Positions 36,001-44,427 of a stretch of 64,000 bases of DNA are shown here, piece after piece. Below the pieces are notes generated by a model, which was not told the origin of the DNA, did no database searches, and saw nothing but the letters and a program-made list of their open reading frames with translations. The position numbers and the translations under genes are program-made. This DNA is from Saccharomycopsis phalli (lineage: Eukaryota; Ascomycota; Saccharomycetes; Ascoideales; Saccharomycopsidaceae), in assembly GCA_020342235.1 (NCBI GenBank), contig CP073215.1, positions 1,302,001-1,366,000 of the forward strand. The letters are read 5' to 3'. Numbering within the stretch: the first letter of the stretch is position 1; the number at the start of each line of letters is the position of its first letter.

Positions 36001-38583
36001 TCATAAATAATCTTCCACCACTATCACATCAAAAAAACTCTTCAATTTCACTGTAACTCGGTCATCCGGGGACCACTCCACTATCGACTTTCTTAATTCT
36101 TCAAGTGTCAGTGTCAGATCCAAGTGCTTGATTGCTTGGATTTCCTTGATTAACTTATTTAAAATCCATGGGTACTCAAAATCATTAAAATTCTTTAGTA
36201 GGTCGCAATATTTCACTTTCTTAAACCTAAAGATGTCACTTTCATTATTAACATAGTACCTATTACTTTTGAAATCCAGTAAATTAACGTTAGACTGTCG
36301 TAACCTTTGACCCTCTAGCATTTGATGTTCGTCCTCAACTTCTGTTTTTTGATCTTCTATCGATATGTGCTTCGTGTTGTTGAGTAGTAAGGCAGTAGTA
36401 TTGAAGCAGAACATTAATCCTTCTCGTAAAACTCTCTTCAAGTCTATGCCGCTATCAGATGTAGCTGACTCAACAAAGTACTTACTCAAAAATGTTAACA
36501 AATTATAATCTTCGTAGCCCAAGTTTCGCACTGTGATGCACAACTCAATCAACTTTATCAAAAACTCATCCTTCTCATTAGCACCACTATATATAATTCT
36601 GTTAATATTTGGATGACTCCATTGGTAGTAAAGTGTCGAATAAAGCGGGACATAATTTTCCTTGACATTACCAACTAATGTTATCTTGGTATTATCTCTA
36701 CTTAATAAAAATTTGAAGTCGTCAGCTAACCAAAGGCTTTCGTCAGAATCAGGATCGCTGTACTTTTGAAGTTCTGCTGTGATTTCATTATCCAAAGTAT
36801 TATTTGAAAGGGCCCTTTTGGGATCACGGCTTCTGCTTCTTTTCCTTCCTTTGCCAACTGATGAATTTTTTTCCGATTTTCCTGGAGAAGTAGATTCACC
36901 CATATTATTGGAACTATTTGGATGGTCATCTTTCATGGAGCTTTGAGAGTTTACAAAACCTCCGTTATTCGGGTTTCTATTGTTCTTATTATCATTGCTA
37001 GTTGGTTCATTTGGTCCCAGCCAAATCCCATTTATGATTATTGCTCCTATTTTCTTTATCCTCGTAATTATTGACTCGTAATGCTCAAAAAATTTCTTTA
37101 GTAAGTGTATTGCTATTGGCCCGCTATTATAATTACCAATCACTAGCAAATACTCTATACCTGAAAGCTTAACAATCCAATTCCTTACTAAAATATTGTA
37201 AAAGTTTTCCACTTGATTCTCAATCAAATCCTTTCCTTTGAGGCTGATGTGCTCCACTTCAAAAGTGTTGGGTACCATGCCAGTAGCCTCTGACCAGTCA
37301 TGAACTGCTCCAATTATACTCTCTTTGGAAAGCAAAGACGGAATGTTATGAGTCTTGACGATTTCATCTGGTAGAAAACTTTCTATTGAGACCACTAATA
37401 ATCTCAGGCGTATTATTTGTGAATTCTGAACATTATGGTTTTCGGGAATAGCATAAACATGTCGTTCAATAGGAATGCAATTGTTTACAGTACCTGACAA
37501 GAACTTTCTGCCTAACAACCTTAAATGTGTTTTAAAAGTCAATTGTCTATAGCACTTTTCAAAGGAAGGTCTAACAGCAATAACAGGACAGTGAACCTTT
37601 CGATCTGGCCCGTTACCCAGATCCATTTCCTTTCTCTTTTTCCCATACAACTCGAGTTCGATTTTGCTATGTGGTAGGCCATTAACCACTGGAATTGGTA
37701 AGTTTTCAAACTGGCTGTTGAGAATTACCAATTCACCAATATCACAATTAGCTTCGTATGACAAATAACCCCATGACGCAGAATGCGAGCCTGAAGTCGC
37801 CATTAGTATTTTTTTTGCCAATTTCAATTCCTCTGTTTCAGGTGCTTGTATCGGCGAGCTGATTTCTTCGTTATTACCCCCTGCAATCATACTGGTCCAT
37901 ATCCAATTTGGGCTCCACCAATTGCTTTGCTCGGTGGTCTCGGCTTCTGTTTTGGTAAAATACTCATACCAAGAATTCTGTGCGACTGTAGATTTCCCAT
38001 CCGACCTATTGCTACTAATAGTATTGGACTCTGTAACTAAAATTGTGGGGACAGCATTAGGCACTGAAGTGACCGTATCTGACTTAGTTTCGTCTAATTT
38101 GGATCCCATATTCTTAGGCTCGGTTGTGGTTTCTAGTGTAGTGGGACGTGTTTTGCTAGGCTCAGTCAACAGCATGGTCGTATCTTCTTCGTAGCTAAGA
38201 TTTTCTTCAATGCTGTTTGATTGCTTTATGCTGCTATTCAAGGAAGAGGAGCGGTACGTGGGTACGCCTTCTGGCCTAGATACCTTTGTTTTTTGATCAC
38301 CATTTAAAATGGTCCGAGTTTTCCAACTCCACCACGGCAGATTCTTCTCGGCATCATTCAACGATAAGTTACTTCTATTTTTTGGGATACTAAGGCTCTT
38401 ATTAGATAACCCAAATATGTCCCGATCAGATGTGCTCTCAAGGATATACAACGACTCACCAATAGGAGCTCCGCTCTTCGATCCGACCTTCTTCATCCAC
38501 TTGTTCCAATAAACATCTTCCGTTTCACACAGATTATTCGGCGAGATCAGTGGAGTTTCGTCACAATTATATTTGTAGCTCAT
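36001..38583 (-). CDS. Unrecognised protein, alpha/beta-hydrolase-like fold
   Basis: I cannot name this 860-residue protein. The N-terminal 330 residues are Ser/Thr-rich with the Trp motifs DVYWNKWMKKVGSKSG, NLPWWSWKTRT and NSWYEYF...WWSPNWIW. The second half looks folded (ATSGSHSASWGYLSYEANCD, GAVHDWSEATGMVPNTFEVE, EYLLVIGNYNSGPIAIHLLK, KKIGAIIINGIWLGPNE). I recall a fungal family in which the matching segment reads like a lipase elbow (THSQG) followed by a GxxxGP strand. Here it reads GNYNSG, so a catalytic Ser at the usual place is not seen and the protein may be a pseudoenzyme. The frame is open 93 codons upstream, but that part is antisense to the ATG16 start and unlike the rest; ATG 38583 (MSYKYNCDETPLIS) fits best. 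Confidence 0.75.
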   Translation of the reverse strand: MSYKYNCDETPLISPNNLCETEDVYWNKWMKKVGSKSGAPIGESLYILESTSDRDIFGLSNKSLSIPKNRSNLSLNDAEKNLPWWSWKTRTILNGDQKTKVSRPEGVPTYRSSSLNSSIKQSNSIEENLSYEEDTTMLLTEPSKTRPTTLETTTEPKNMGSKLDETKSDTVTSVPNAVPTILVTESNTISSNRSDGKSTVAQNSWYEYFTKTEAETTEQSNWWSPNWIWTSMIAGGNNEEISSPIQAPETEELKLAKKILMATSGSHSASWGYLSYEANCDIGELVILNSQFENLPIPVVNGLPHSKIELELYGKKRKEMDLGNGPDRKVHCPVIAVRPSFEKCYRQLTFKTHLRLLGRKFLSGTVNNCIPIERHVYAIPENHNVQNSQIIRLRLLVVSIESFLPDEIVKTHNIPSLLSKESIIGAVHDWSEATGMVPNTFEVEHISLKGKDLIENQVENFYNILVRNWIVKLSGIEYLLVIGNYNSGPIAIHLLKKFFEHYESIITRIKKIGAIIINGIWLGPNEPTSNDNKNNRNPNNGGFVNSQSSMKDDHPNSSNNMGESTSPGKSEKNSSVGKGRKRSRSRDPKRALSNNTLDNEITAELQKYSDPDSDESLWLADDFKFLLSRDNTKITLVGNVKENYVPLYSTLYYQWSHPNINRIIYSGANEKDEFLIKLIELCITVRNLGYEDYNLLTFLSKYFVESATSDSGIDLKRVLREGLMFCFNTTALLLNNTKHISIEDQKTEVEDEHQMLEGQRLRQSNVNLLDFKSNRYYVNNESDIFRFKKVKYCDLLKNFNDFEYPWILNKLIKEIQAIKHLDLTLTLEELRKSIVEWSPDDRVTVKLKSFFDVIVVEDYL

Positions 38584-38652
38584 GTGTAGGTTACGCCATG
38601 TTAGAGTAGTACATGTGGGTCCGAAAGTATTGTGCCGGGGCTTCAAACAGCG

Positions 38653-38718
38653 ATGCCGATGCCGATGGCGATTGTTTGGGATCGTAGGTATGAATTGGAA
38701 GGAAGATATATTAGCTAA
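38653..38718 (+). other. Overlapping upstream ORF on ATG16
   Basis: ATG CCG ATG CCG ATG GCG begins a 21-codon frame that overlaps the ATG16 start (38690) in the +1 frame and ends at TAA 38716-38718. Three ATGs in series lie in it. If the transcript starts upstream, it should depress ATG16 translation. Confidence 0.4.
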
Positions 38719-39496
38719 ATTACAAGAGAGGGATGATTTATGCAGTAAAGATGACGCTTTATTCGATAGTTGTAAGTATAAGAAAGTAACTACATTGGAT
38801 AATAAGTGCAGAGTTGTACAACTTTGGATCATAAACGTGGGTCGGCAATCCATACCGAACATACTGGGCTGGAAGTATATTATGTTCTGGTGAGTTTTCC
38901 ATGCTATACAGTATTGCGTTTTAGATTTATATTATTTATTATTTGATTTTAAACTCATCTCTCCAGTATTTACTGACACCTGACACCCAAGTGATACAAC
39001 GGCTCTTTGAATCAGAAAATAAACTCAAGATATTGGTAAAAAGTGATTTACAAGTGTAAGTATAAATTAATGCAGTTTATAGACTGACCACAGGGAAATT
39101 CGTGACAAGATTGAACAAAGTAAGCAGTTGGCTGCCGACAACCGGCAGCTAAGTGATAAATGTCAAAGTTTGGAGGAAGAGAACAAGAATCATAAACGCG
39201 AGATTCGACTTCACACCACCAAGTTGGACCAGTTGACGGAACATAACAAGAAGTTGAGTCACCAGTTGCTTGTTAAAGACGAAGAGAATGCCGGTAAAGG
39301 CAAGGCTCTAAGCTTAGTCAACGATGACATTCTAGCTCTTCAAGTGGAGAATAACTTGCTTACGGAGAAGATTGCAAAATTAGAGACTGAAAACAGTGAG
39401 TTGGTCGGTAGGTGGATCAAACGAGTGAAACAAGATGCCGAGAAGTTGAACGATGCAAACGCACTTATAGAACAGTATGTGAATTTACGAACTTGA
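38690..39496 (+). CDS. ATG16: Autophagy protein Atg16, three exons
   Basis: Atg16 binds Atg5-Atg12 and dimerises through a coiled coil to form the ligase scaffold for Atg8 lipidation at the phagophore. Exons are 38690-38771, 38992-39055 and 39094-39496; the joined product is 182 residues. The N terminus MNWKEDILAKLQERDDLCSK followed by DDALFDSL is the short Atg5-binding helix. The joined exon 1-2 border reads ALFDSLIQRLFESENKL. The C-terminal coil carries the signature LQVENNLLTEKIAKLETENS and LVGRWIKRVKQDAEKLNDAN, which matches Atg16 ((L/I)ALQxExNLLxE... ELVxRWxxR). The length is near that of S. cerevisiae Atg16 (150). Both joins keep frame, donors read GTAAGTATA in each case, and both branch points contain ACTGAC. 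Confidence 0.88.
38772..38991 (+). other. ATG16 intron 1 (220 nt)
   Basis: Donor GTAAGTATA; likely branch point TACTGAC at 38971-38977 and acceptor CCCAAG (AG 38990-38991). It is read as an intron because it carries stops and because the join restores frame. Confidence 0.75.
39056..39093 (+). other. ATG16 intron 2 (38 nt)
   Basis: Donor GTAAGTATA, branch-like GACTGAC five bases before the CACAG end of the intron. The same donor 9-mer as intron 1. Confidence 0.8.
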
Positions 39497-39538
39497 TGTC
39501 TTTATATTAACATTTTAGAATGAATCTAAGCAAATAAC

Positions 39539-40420
39539 TCAGAAAATGGAGTCCAAGAACTGCGTGGTGTTGCCATCCTTGGCGATTTCATTTAGATTTT
39601 TCGTAACCTCTGGGGCTACTTTGGAGACTAGCAGGATTGCCTTTATTATGTTAGCTTGGTCAACTCCCTGTAAATACTCGATATTGTTTGTTTGGTTCAA
39701 GTTAATCAATTCCACTGGGCACACTGTCTTTCCACACCATCCTACGAGTATTCCATTTTCACTCACTTCTTGTTCTTCCAAGGTAGGATCGACGTATAAA
39801 TTGTCATTCACCACAACCAATATAAATAGTAAAGGAGGCTCTTCATTTTCTTCAAACAATAGTTCGGAGCTAGACCAATCGTCATTAAAAGTGGGCAATT
39901 CTTCTATTTCGTTGTCATTCGTTGTTGATATTAGCTGTGGAAGTCGAGTGGATTTCAAGGCAATGTAAATCCCAAATGATATAAGACCCAATGGATTTTG
40001 CAAACTTGACACATCATTGTTAGAGGTACCACTTAAATACACAATGTCTATAAATAACTTGAAGTAATACTTGTCTGTAAGCTTCAATTTTTTGATATCA
40101 AGGTTGTTCACCAATAAACTTTCCAAGATGCTATTCCAGTTCAACAGAAAAGTCAAATCATCCCTTAAATTGTCAATATTCAAATCAACCGAAATCAACT
40201 TGTCTAATTGGTTGAGCTTTACTACTTTTGACTTCACGCTGACAATCGCCTCACTTCCATTTGATAATCGTACTCGAGAGGACCCATTTGAATTGGGCAA
40301 AAAATTCACCGAGGCCTCGATACCCCTAAACTGTTCATTCTTTCTGCCGTCTGGTCTAATATAGGGCTTATTAGCCAAAGACTTGTATAAATAATCTCGT
40401 TCTGTAACGGAGGTAGTCAT
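39539..40420 (-). CDS. RRP42: Exosome core subunit Rrp42 (RNase PH-like)
   Basis: This 293-residue ring subunit of the RNA exosome acts in the nucleus and cytoplasm as a non-catalytic RNase PH-like fold. The start MTTSVTERDYLYKSLANKPY then IRPDGRKNEQFRGIEASVNF aligns with yeast Rrp42 (SVAEKSYLYDSLASTPSIRPDGR as I recall it). Also seen are SNGSSRVRLSNGSEAIVSVKSKVV, LTDKYYFKLFIDIVYL, SFGIYIALKSTRLPQLIS, EELPTFNDDW and PPLLFILVVVNDNLYVDPT. The length is close to the family (265-300). It is convergent with ATG16, with 42 bp between the stops. Confidence 0.94.
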   Translation of the reverse strand: MTTSVTERDYLYKSLANKPYIRPDGRKNEQFRGIEASVNFLPNSNGSSRVRLSNGSEAIVSVKSKVVKLNQLDKLISVDLNIDNLRDDLTFLLNWNSILESLLVNNLDIKKLKLTDKYYFKLFIDIVYLSGTSNNDVSSLQNPLGLISFGIYIALKSTRLPQLISTTNDNEIEELPTFNDDWSSSELLFEENEEPPLLFILVVVNDNLYVDPTLEEQEVSENGILVGWCGKTVCPVELINLNQTNNIEYLQGVDQANIIKAILLVSKVAPEVTKNLNEIAKDGNTTQFLDSIF

Positions 40421-41511
40421 CTAGCATAAAAAAAATGATGGCTCGTTTTTCATCCGTGCTCATCAACATGCACTCCGTACTTGAGAAGAGAATGAAACTT
40501 GTCTTGCAAAGCAATGGTTTATATAAATTTTTTTTTTTGTAGTTTATATTTCAAGTGAAATGACTGATACAGTCCTGTATCATTTTATCTTTCACTTACT
40601 CCGTTGTATGTTCATAACTGGATTATCTTTCCCACTGTAATAAAACGAGAGGTTTTACTTCTCGAATTCGTTGTAGCTGGCCCAATCTTCTGACACAAAT
40701 AAAGCGGTATATCTGAACTTGTTCCCTTTGTATGACTTTGTTCCCTTTGTATGACTTTGTTGTCTTTTCATGACTTTGTTGTCTTTTCATAACTTCTTTT
40801 TGACCCAATCTTCTGCGGTAATGGTTTAACCAAGACCATTTTCTTTCTACAACTTCGTGGTTGTTCCAATGACTTTTTATTTATTCTTTTTAGAATTACT
40901 TTTTTAATCTTTTGGAATTCAATCATTGTCTTTTCTCGTAGTACTTCGTGGCCCAACATTCCATCGCAAAGATAATAGTGTAATCAGATACATTCCCTTT
41001 CTACAGAGAGATTAAGTCTGCATTTTCAATTATAAATAGCTGGGCTTTCTTTTGAATAGTTGAGCAAATATACATTTAGCTATTTTACCAATTCGTATCC
41101 TAGTTATTATCCTACACCCACTATTTTCGTGGCCCTTGTCCAGTCAATAATAAACTTGTAAAACGGATTTTCATATTTTAGAATCACTTTATAAATATTT
41201 TTAATCATATAAAATTACCGTCATTTTGACAAATTTATAAATCACTTAGATATTAAACCGTTGAACATAAAGTACTGACTACTTTATATTGTATAAAATA
41301 GGACAATTGAAATTACAAACAGAGGAAAACCCAATAATGCAGATTAATTTATATATTATGATTAATTATTCTTATTATTCTATAATGATAAAATTCTGAT
41401 CAAGCTAACTTCCCACTGTATTCACCAATCGTGGCTATCAGTGTTTAACATTTTCGTCATGAAAAACCACGAACACATTTACTTTTGCAACGTCAATCGG
41501 ATGGGACTAAA
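40421..41511. other. 1.1-kb gene-free, AT-rich region with short repeats
   Basis: No coding frame is credible here; the two minus-strand frames at 40623-40808 and 40768-40959 only read through repeats. It holds four 19-bp tandem units (40722-40797), a repeated CCCAATCTTCTG word (40681 and 40804), several TTCGTGG words, a TATAAATAG box at 41031 and long AT-rich runs. A decayed solo LTR is possible but no paired ends with target duplication were found. Confidence 0.5.
40722..40797 (+). repeat. Four 19-bp tandem units
   Basis: TTCCCTTTGTATGACTTTG occurs twice exactly, followed by TTGTCTTTTCATGACTTTG and a further diverged copy TTGTCTTTTCATAACTTCT. Period is 19 in all four. Confidence 0.85.
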
Positions 41512-42174
41512 TTATATCAACTTTTTGAATTTAAAATAATTCCGATAATACACTATTTGGCAAATACCAGCCACCACCAAAATAACAATGATCAAAACCT
41601 GGAATATAATGTACTTTTCCAACGAATTCTCATTGGTGTTTCTTAAACTTTGCTCGCGCTCTATCAATGAATTCAAATCGGTTTCCAAGTTCTCATACAC
41701 GCCCTTGATTTGATCCAACTCCATTAGCATTGGATTATATTTTTCATATCTTTGGTATGAGTTTTGGTCTCTGGCCTTCTGCCCTATCTCAATATCCAAT
41801 ATCACCTCCTTGTCTTCTCCATACTTGGACCAGGATGAGTCCACCATGTAATTCTCAAAGCATATGTCAAACGACTCACTACTGGTAGTGAAGGCCACTC
41901 TAGCCTTTTCCCCTAGATCTTCCAGAGATCTATAAACATTACCAGCGGAATCCAAAATTGCCAAGTTCAAGGACTGCCCTTCAATTTTATTTCCGGCATT
42001 TAGACGTAACACTACTAGCGTGTTCTTTGGAGCGTCATACCTAAGACAGAATTTTCCTTGGCCTTTGGCCAATTCTCTCAGGCGAACAGGCGGAACAGTG
42101 ATTCCAATACCAAAGGCACATGATAATAATGAAGATATTATTATCAACAATTTGTCCCAGCTGCGGAGGGGCAT
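41512..42174 (-). CDS. ERV25: p24-family COPII vesicle cargo receptor, Erv25 type
   Basis: This 220-residue p24 (EMP24/GP25L) protein cycles between ER and Golgi and helps select cargo for COPII vesicles. It has a signal peptide (LLIIISSLLSCAFGIG). The GOLD domain follows (FCLRYDAPKNTLVVLRLNAG, LNLAILDSAGNVYRSLEDLG, RVAFTTSSESFDICFENYMV). A membrane-proximal coiled coil (LIEREQSLRNTNENSLEKYI), one TM helix (IFQVLIIVILVVAGICQIVYY) and a short cytosolic tail (RNYFKFKKLI) complete it. The tail with the FF-like aromatic (YF) and basic signals, and the RDTNE-like RNTNE motif, fit the delta subfamily (Erv25). The start is the first ATG. Confidence 0.9.
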   Translation of the reverse strand: MPLRSWDKLLIIISSLLSCAFGIGITVPPVRLRELAKGQGKFCLRYDAPKNTLVVLRLNAGNKIEGQSLNLAILDSAGNVYRSLEDLGEKARVAFTTSSESFDICFENYMVDSSWSKYGEDKEVILDIEIGQKARDQNSYQRYEKYNPMLMELDQIKGVYENLETDLNSLIEREQSLRNTNENSLEKYIIFQVLIIVILVVAGICQIVYYRNYFKFKKLI

Positions 42175-42505
42175 GTTATCAATATCCAGACGTTAGACAC
42201 TTTTACCTGAAAAATGTGTGGCGTTGCCGAGATAGATCCCTGTAAATGTAAATCACAAATAGCCAATAACTAGTATATTGGCAAACTCAATCGTTATATA
42301 TATGCTTTCTCTTAATATTTAGTGTCGTGTGCCGCTCAATTTGCTGACATTACCAGATCAAGATTTGCTTGGGTGGAATTTTTTGATCCACGAAAAGCGG
42401 ACTAACAAATGCTTCAGACGCATGCTCTCCTATACTGTGGGAAAATGAAACCCTGCACTACATAATCACACGCAAAATTCATAGGTTAGACTTCTAATTA
42501 CTATA
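42175..42505. other. 331-bp region between ERV25 and the Asn-rich gene
   Basis: It contains the ERV25 promoter and the 3' flank of the Asn-rich gene. A TATATATATG run (near 42295) and a CCAAT word (42271) are the only notable words. No RNA gene recognised. Confidence 0.4.
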
Positions 42506-42925
42506 CTAATTGTTACGGTTGTTGTTGTTGTTGTTTCCGCCCAGCAAGAATGACAGAGCGACTTGTCCAATCAAGTTAGCTTCCATGTTGTTGCTGCTGT
42601 TGTTGTTTCCACCTTGACCACCCAAGAAAGAGGAAGCAACAGATCCAATGTCAAAACCACCACTAGAGCTTCCTTGGTTGTTGCTGTTGTTGCTGTTGCT
42701 GTTGTTGCTATTGTTGTTGTTGTTGTTATTGTTGTTGTTGTTATTGTTGTTGTTGCTGTTATTGTTGTTATTGTTGTTGCTGTTGTTATTGTTATTGTTG
42801 TTGCTGTTGTTGTTACGGTTACTGTTGTTACCGTTAAAGTCTAAGTTGGTTCCAAATCTGCTGTTGACCTGGTTCTCAACCTGGTCAATTGCAAAGTTCT
42901 CGGCCATATTTTGGAAGTTGGACAT
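42506..42925 (-). CDS. Small Asn-rich protein of unknown function
   Basis: I do not recognise this 139-residue protein. It has three parts: an amphipathic N terminus (MSNFQNMAENFAIDQVENQV then NSRFGTNLDF), a middle of about 45 Asn/Ser residues, and a Gly/Ser C terminus with two similar hydrophobic motifs, FDIGSVASSFLGGQGG and NLIGQVALSFLLGGNNN. The two ends look like conserved, short membrane-interacting or self-assembling modules separated by an Asn spacer coded by mixed AAC/AAT. The N-rich content is typical of prion-like or stress-linked yeast proteins, but no function is implied. The start is the first ATG; upstream is a 24-bp-period direct repeat. Confidence 0.65.
   Translation of the reverse strand: MSNFQNMAENFAIDQVENQVNSRFGTNLDFNGNNSNRNNNSNNNNNNNSNNNNNNNSNNNNNNNNNNNNNNNSNNSNSNNSNNQGSSSGGFDIGSVASSFLGGQGGNNNSSNNMEANLIGQVALSFLLGGNNNNNNRNN
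42690..42825 (-). repeat. Trinucleotide repeat coding poly-Asn/Ser
   Basis: Plus-strand GTT, ATT and GCT triplets code a tract of Asn with regularly spaced Ser. It keeps frame in the Asn-rich gene and leaves two other plus-strand frames open as poly-Leu or poly-Val, which are shadows. Confidence 0.85.
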
Positions 42926-42933
42926 TGTTGATG

Positions 42934-42973
42934 ATTGATTTAATAAACTATTATAGAATTGATTTAATAAACT
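42934..42973. repeat. Direct repeat in the leader of the Asn-rich gene
   Basis: ATTGATTTAATAAACT occurs at 42934-42949 and again at 42958-42973 (period 24), right upstream of the start codon at 42925. Confidence 0.8.
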
Positions 42974-43219
42974 GTTGAAATTTATGGATTCCTCGAGGTT
43001 TTATACAGATGAAACGGACACAAGTTAAGACGATTTGCGGCAAGTTGCTCTTCCTTTTTCCCACTAGTTTCGGGGCTTGTCCGGCAAGTTGGAGTACAGT
43101 GATCCAATTAATCTGCAGGAGTCCACTGATCAGACTCGGAGAATACACTTGTTGCGTTTCATTTCATGCTGTACACGTCATTACAACAACCACAGGGCAA
43201 GTTGAAATTCATATATATA

Positions 43220-44296
43220 CTAATTTTTAAAACTGTCTGAAGTAGCTGCAGAAAGAATTCCCGGCAAAGGCTCGCTGTCCACTCCGTACAATAGGCCAAT
43301 TCCCCCTACCAAGGTAATCAACAAAGCCAAACTTGACCAAAATATCAAGTTGAATTCGGTAGATACATCAATCTTGCTGCATGAGCTTCCGGCCCAATGC
43401 GTAGTAGACTTTGAAGTCTTGTTGAAGGAGGTTCCACATATGCAGCCCCACTTTTTGGTCAAGGAATTCTTGGAGCAAAGCCCATGTGTGTTGCAGTTGT
43501 TTGTAGAAAAGATGCATTCCTCTTCGGAATTGAACAACGACTTGTGTCCCTTTTTCTTTTTTGGCTGATCTGCCCTCTTTGAGAAAGGTACAGGACCGTC
43601 CTCTTTAATGATGATCGAGTCAATACCATGCTCGCTGGCTTGCTTGATTAGTTTCACCAATGAATTTTGAACCATTAACCCGACCTTGTCGTCGTTTACA
43701 GAGACACTCAAGAACCCGTAGGTCTTGTCCAGTTCATTATTAACCGTGAACTCCTTACTTGGGAAAACCCAAGAGGCCAAGGCCTCCAATCTCACCAATG
43801 CCTCCTCGCTCTTGGTGAGTTTAGAACCCGTCAACTTGATGGAGCCGTACCGTGGGTTGGCCACGTTAGAAACAATCATTAAGCCTTCCTGTTTCACCTT
43901 AAGCTTCAAGTCAGGGTTCTTCAGCAACAACATATTAACCCACAGATTGTCTGGAACCATTCCGTCTTGTTGAGCTACTTCGTATACCTGTGTAATTTCA
44001 TTATCAGCAAGCAATTGGCGAGTGCGCTCTACGCTTCCGGAACTCAACCGAATCACCAATTTCCCATTTGAGTCACTTCTCTCATCCAAGCTGTGCTTTT
44101 CCAACTCCTGGAAGTGCTTCTTGTCAATGTCTAAAAAGTCATCGACACCCAAATTATCGGCTAGGAGATTACTGAAATCTTTCAACGAAGGCAATCTATT
44201 AACGTCATGCCCAGCAGAAGGATACTCATACACAGCAGTAGAGGCCACCAAAGAAATTCCACTAGCAGCTTGCAAAAGGTAGTTAAATATCTTCAT
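43220..44296 (-). CDS. DUF3844 (Vps3844-type) membrane protein
   Basis: This 358-residue type I membrane protein has a signal peptide (MKIFNYLLQAASGISLVAST), a lumenal domain of about 260 residues (ISLVASTAVYEYPSAG, DLKLKVKQEGLMIVSNVANP), and the hallmark DUF3844 C-terminal domain. That domain is EGF-like and Cys-rich (CIFSTNNCNTHGLCSKNSLT then KKWGCICG and WAGSSCSKIDVS), followed by one TM helix (LIFWSSLALLITLVGGIGLLYG) and a short cytosolic tail. The domain is called vacuolar sorting-associated Vps3844 in fungal annotations; the experimental basis in this lineage is not known to me. The start is the first ATG. Confidence 0.85.
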   Translation of the reverse strand: MKIFNYLLQAASGISLVASTAVYEYPSAGHDVNRLPSLKDFSNLLADNLGVDDFLDIDKKHFQELEKHSLDERSDSNGKLVIRLSSGSVERTRQLLADNEITQVYEVAQQDGMVPDNLWVNMLLLKNPDLKLKVKQEGLMIVSNVANPRYGSIKLTGSKLTKSEEALVRLEALASWVFPSKEFTVNNELDKTYGFLSVSVNDDKVGLMVQNSLVKLIKQASEHGIDSIIIKEDGPVPFSKRADQPKKKKGHKSLFNSEEECIFSTNNCNTHGLCSKNSLTKKWGCICGTSFNKTSKSTTHWAGSSCSKIDVSTEFNLIFWSSLALLITLVGGIGLLYGVDSEPLPGILSAATSDSFKN

Positions 44297-44427
44297 GTGG
44301 ACCGTGGTTTGGTTCAGTATACTTGTGTTTTTTTAGTTACATGGTTACGCAGCCCGGGTGCGAGACTTACAATATATGCGGAATTATTAGTACTGCCATT
44401 TATAAATATATATACAACCGACCACGT

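Noticed and set aside
40623-40959. Two minus-strand frames of 61 and 63 codons
   Set aside because: They only run through the 19-bp tandem units and AT-rich sequence.
40561-41150. A solo LTR with TATAAATAG promoter
   Set aside because: No matching terminal dinucleotides with a target-site duplication could be placed, and no neighbouring element parts are present; kept only as a possibility in the gap description.
42648-42938. Poly-Leu and poly-Val plus-strand frames (42563-42938)
   Set aside because: Alternative frames of the Asn trinucleotide repeat.
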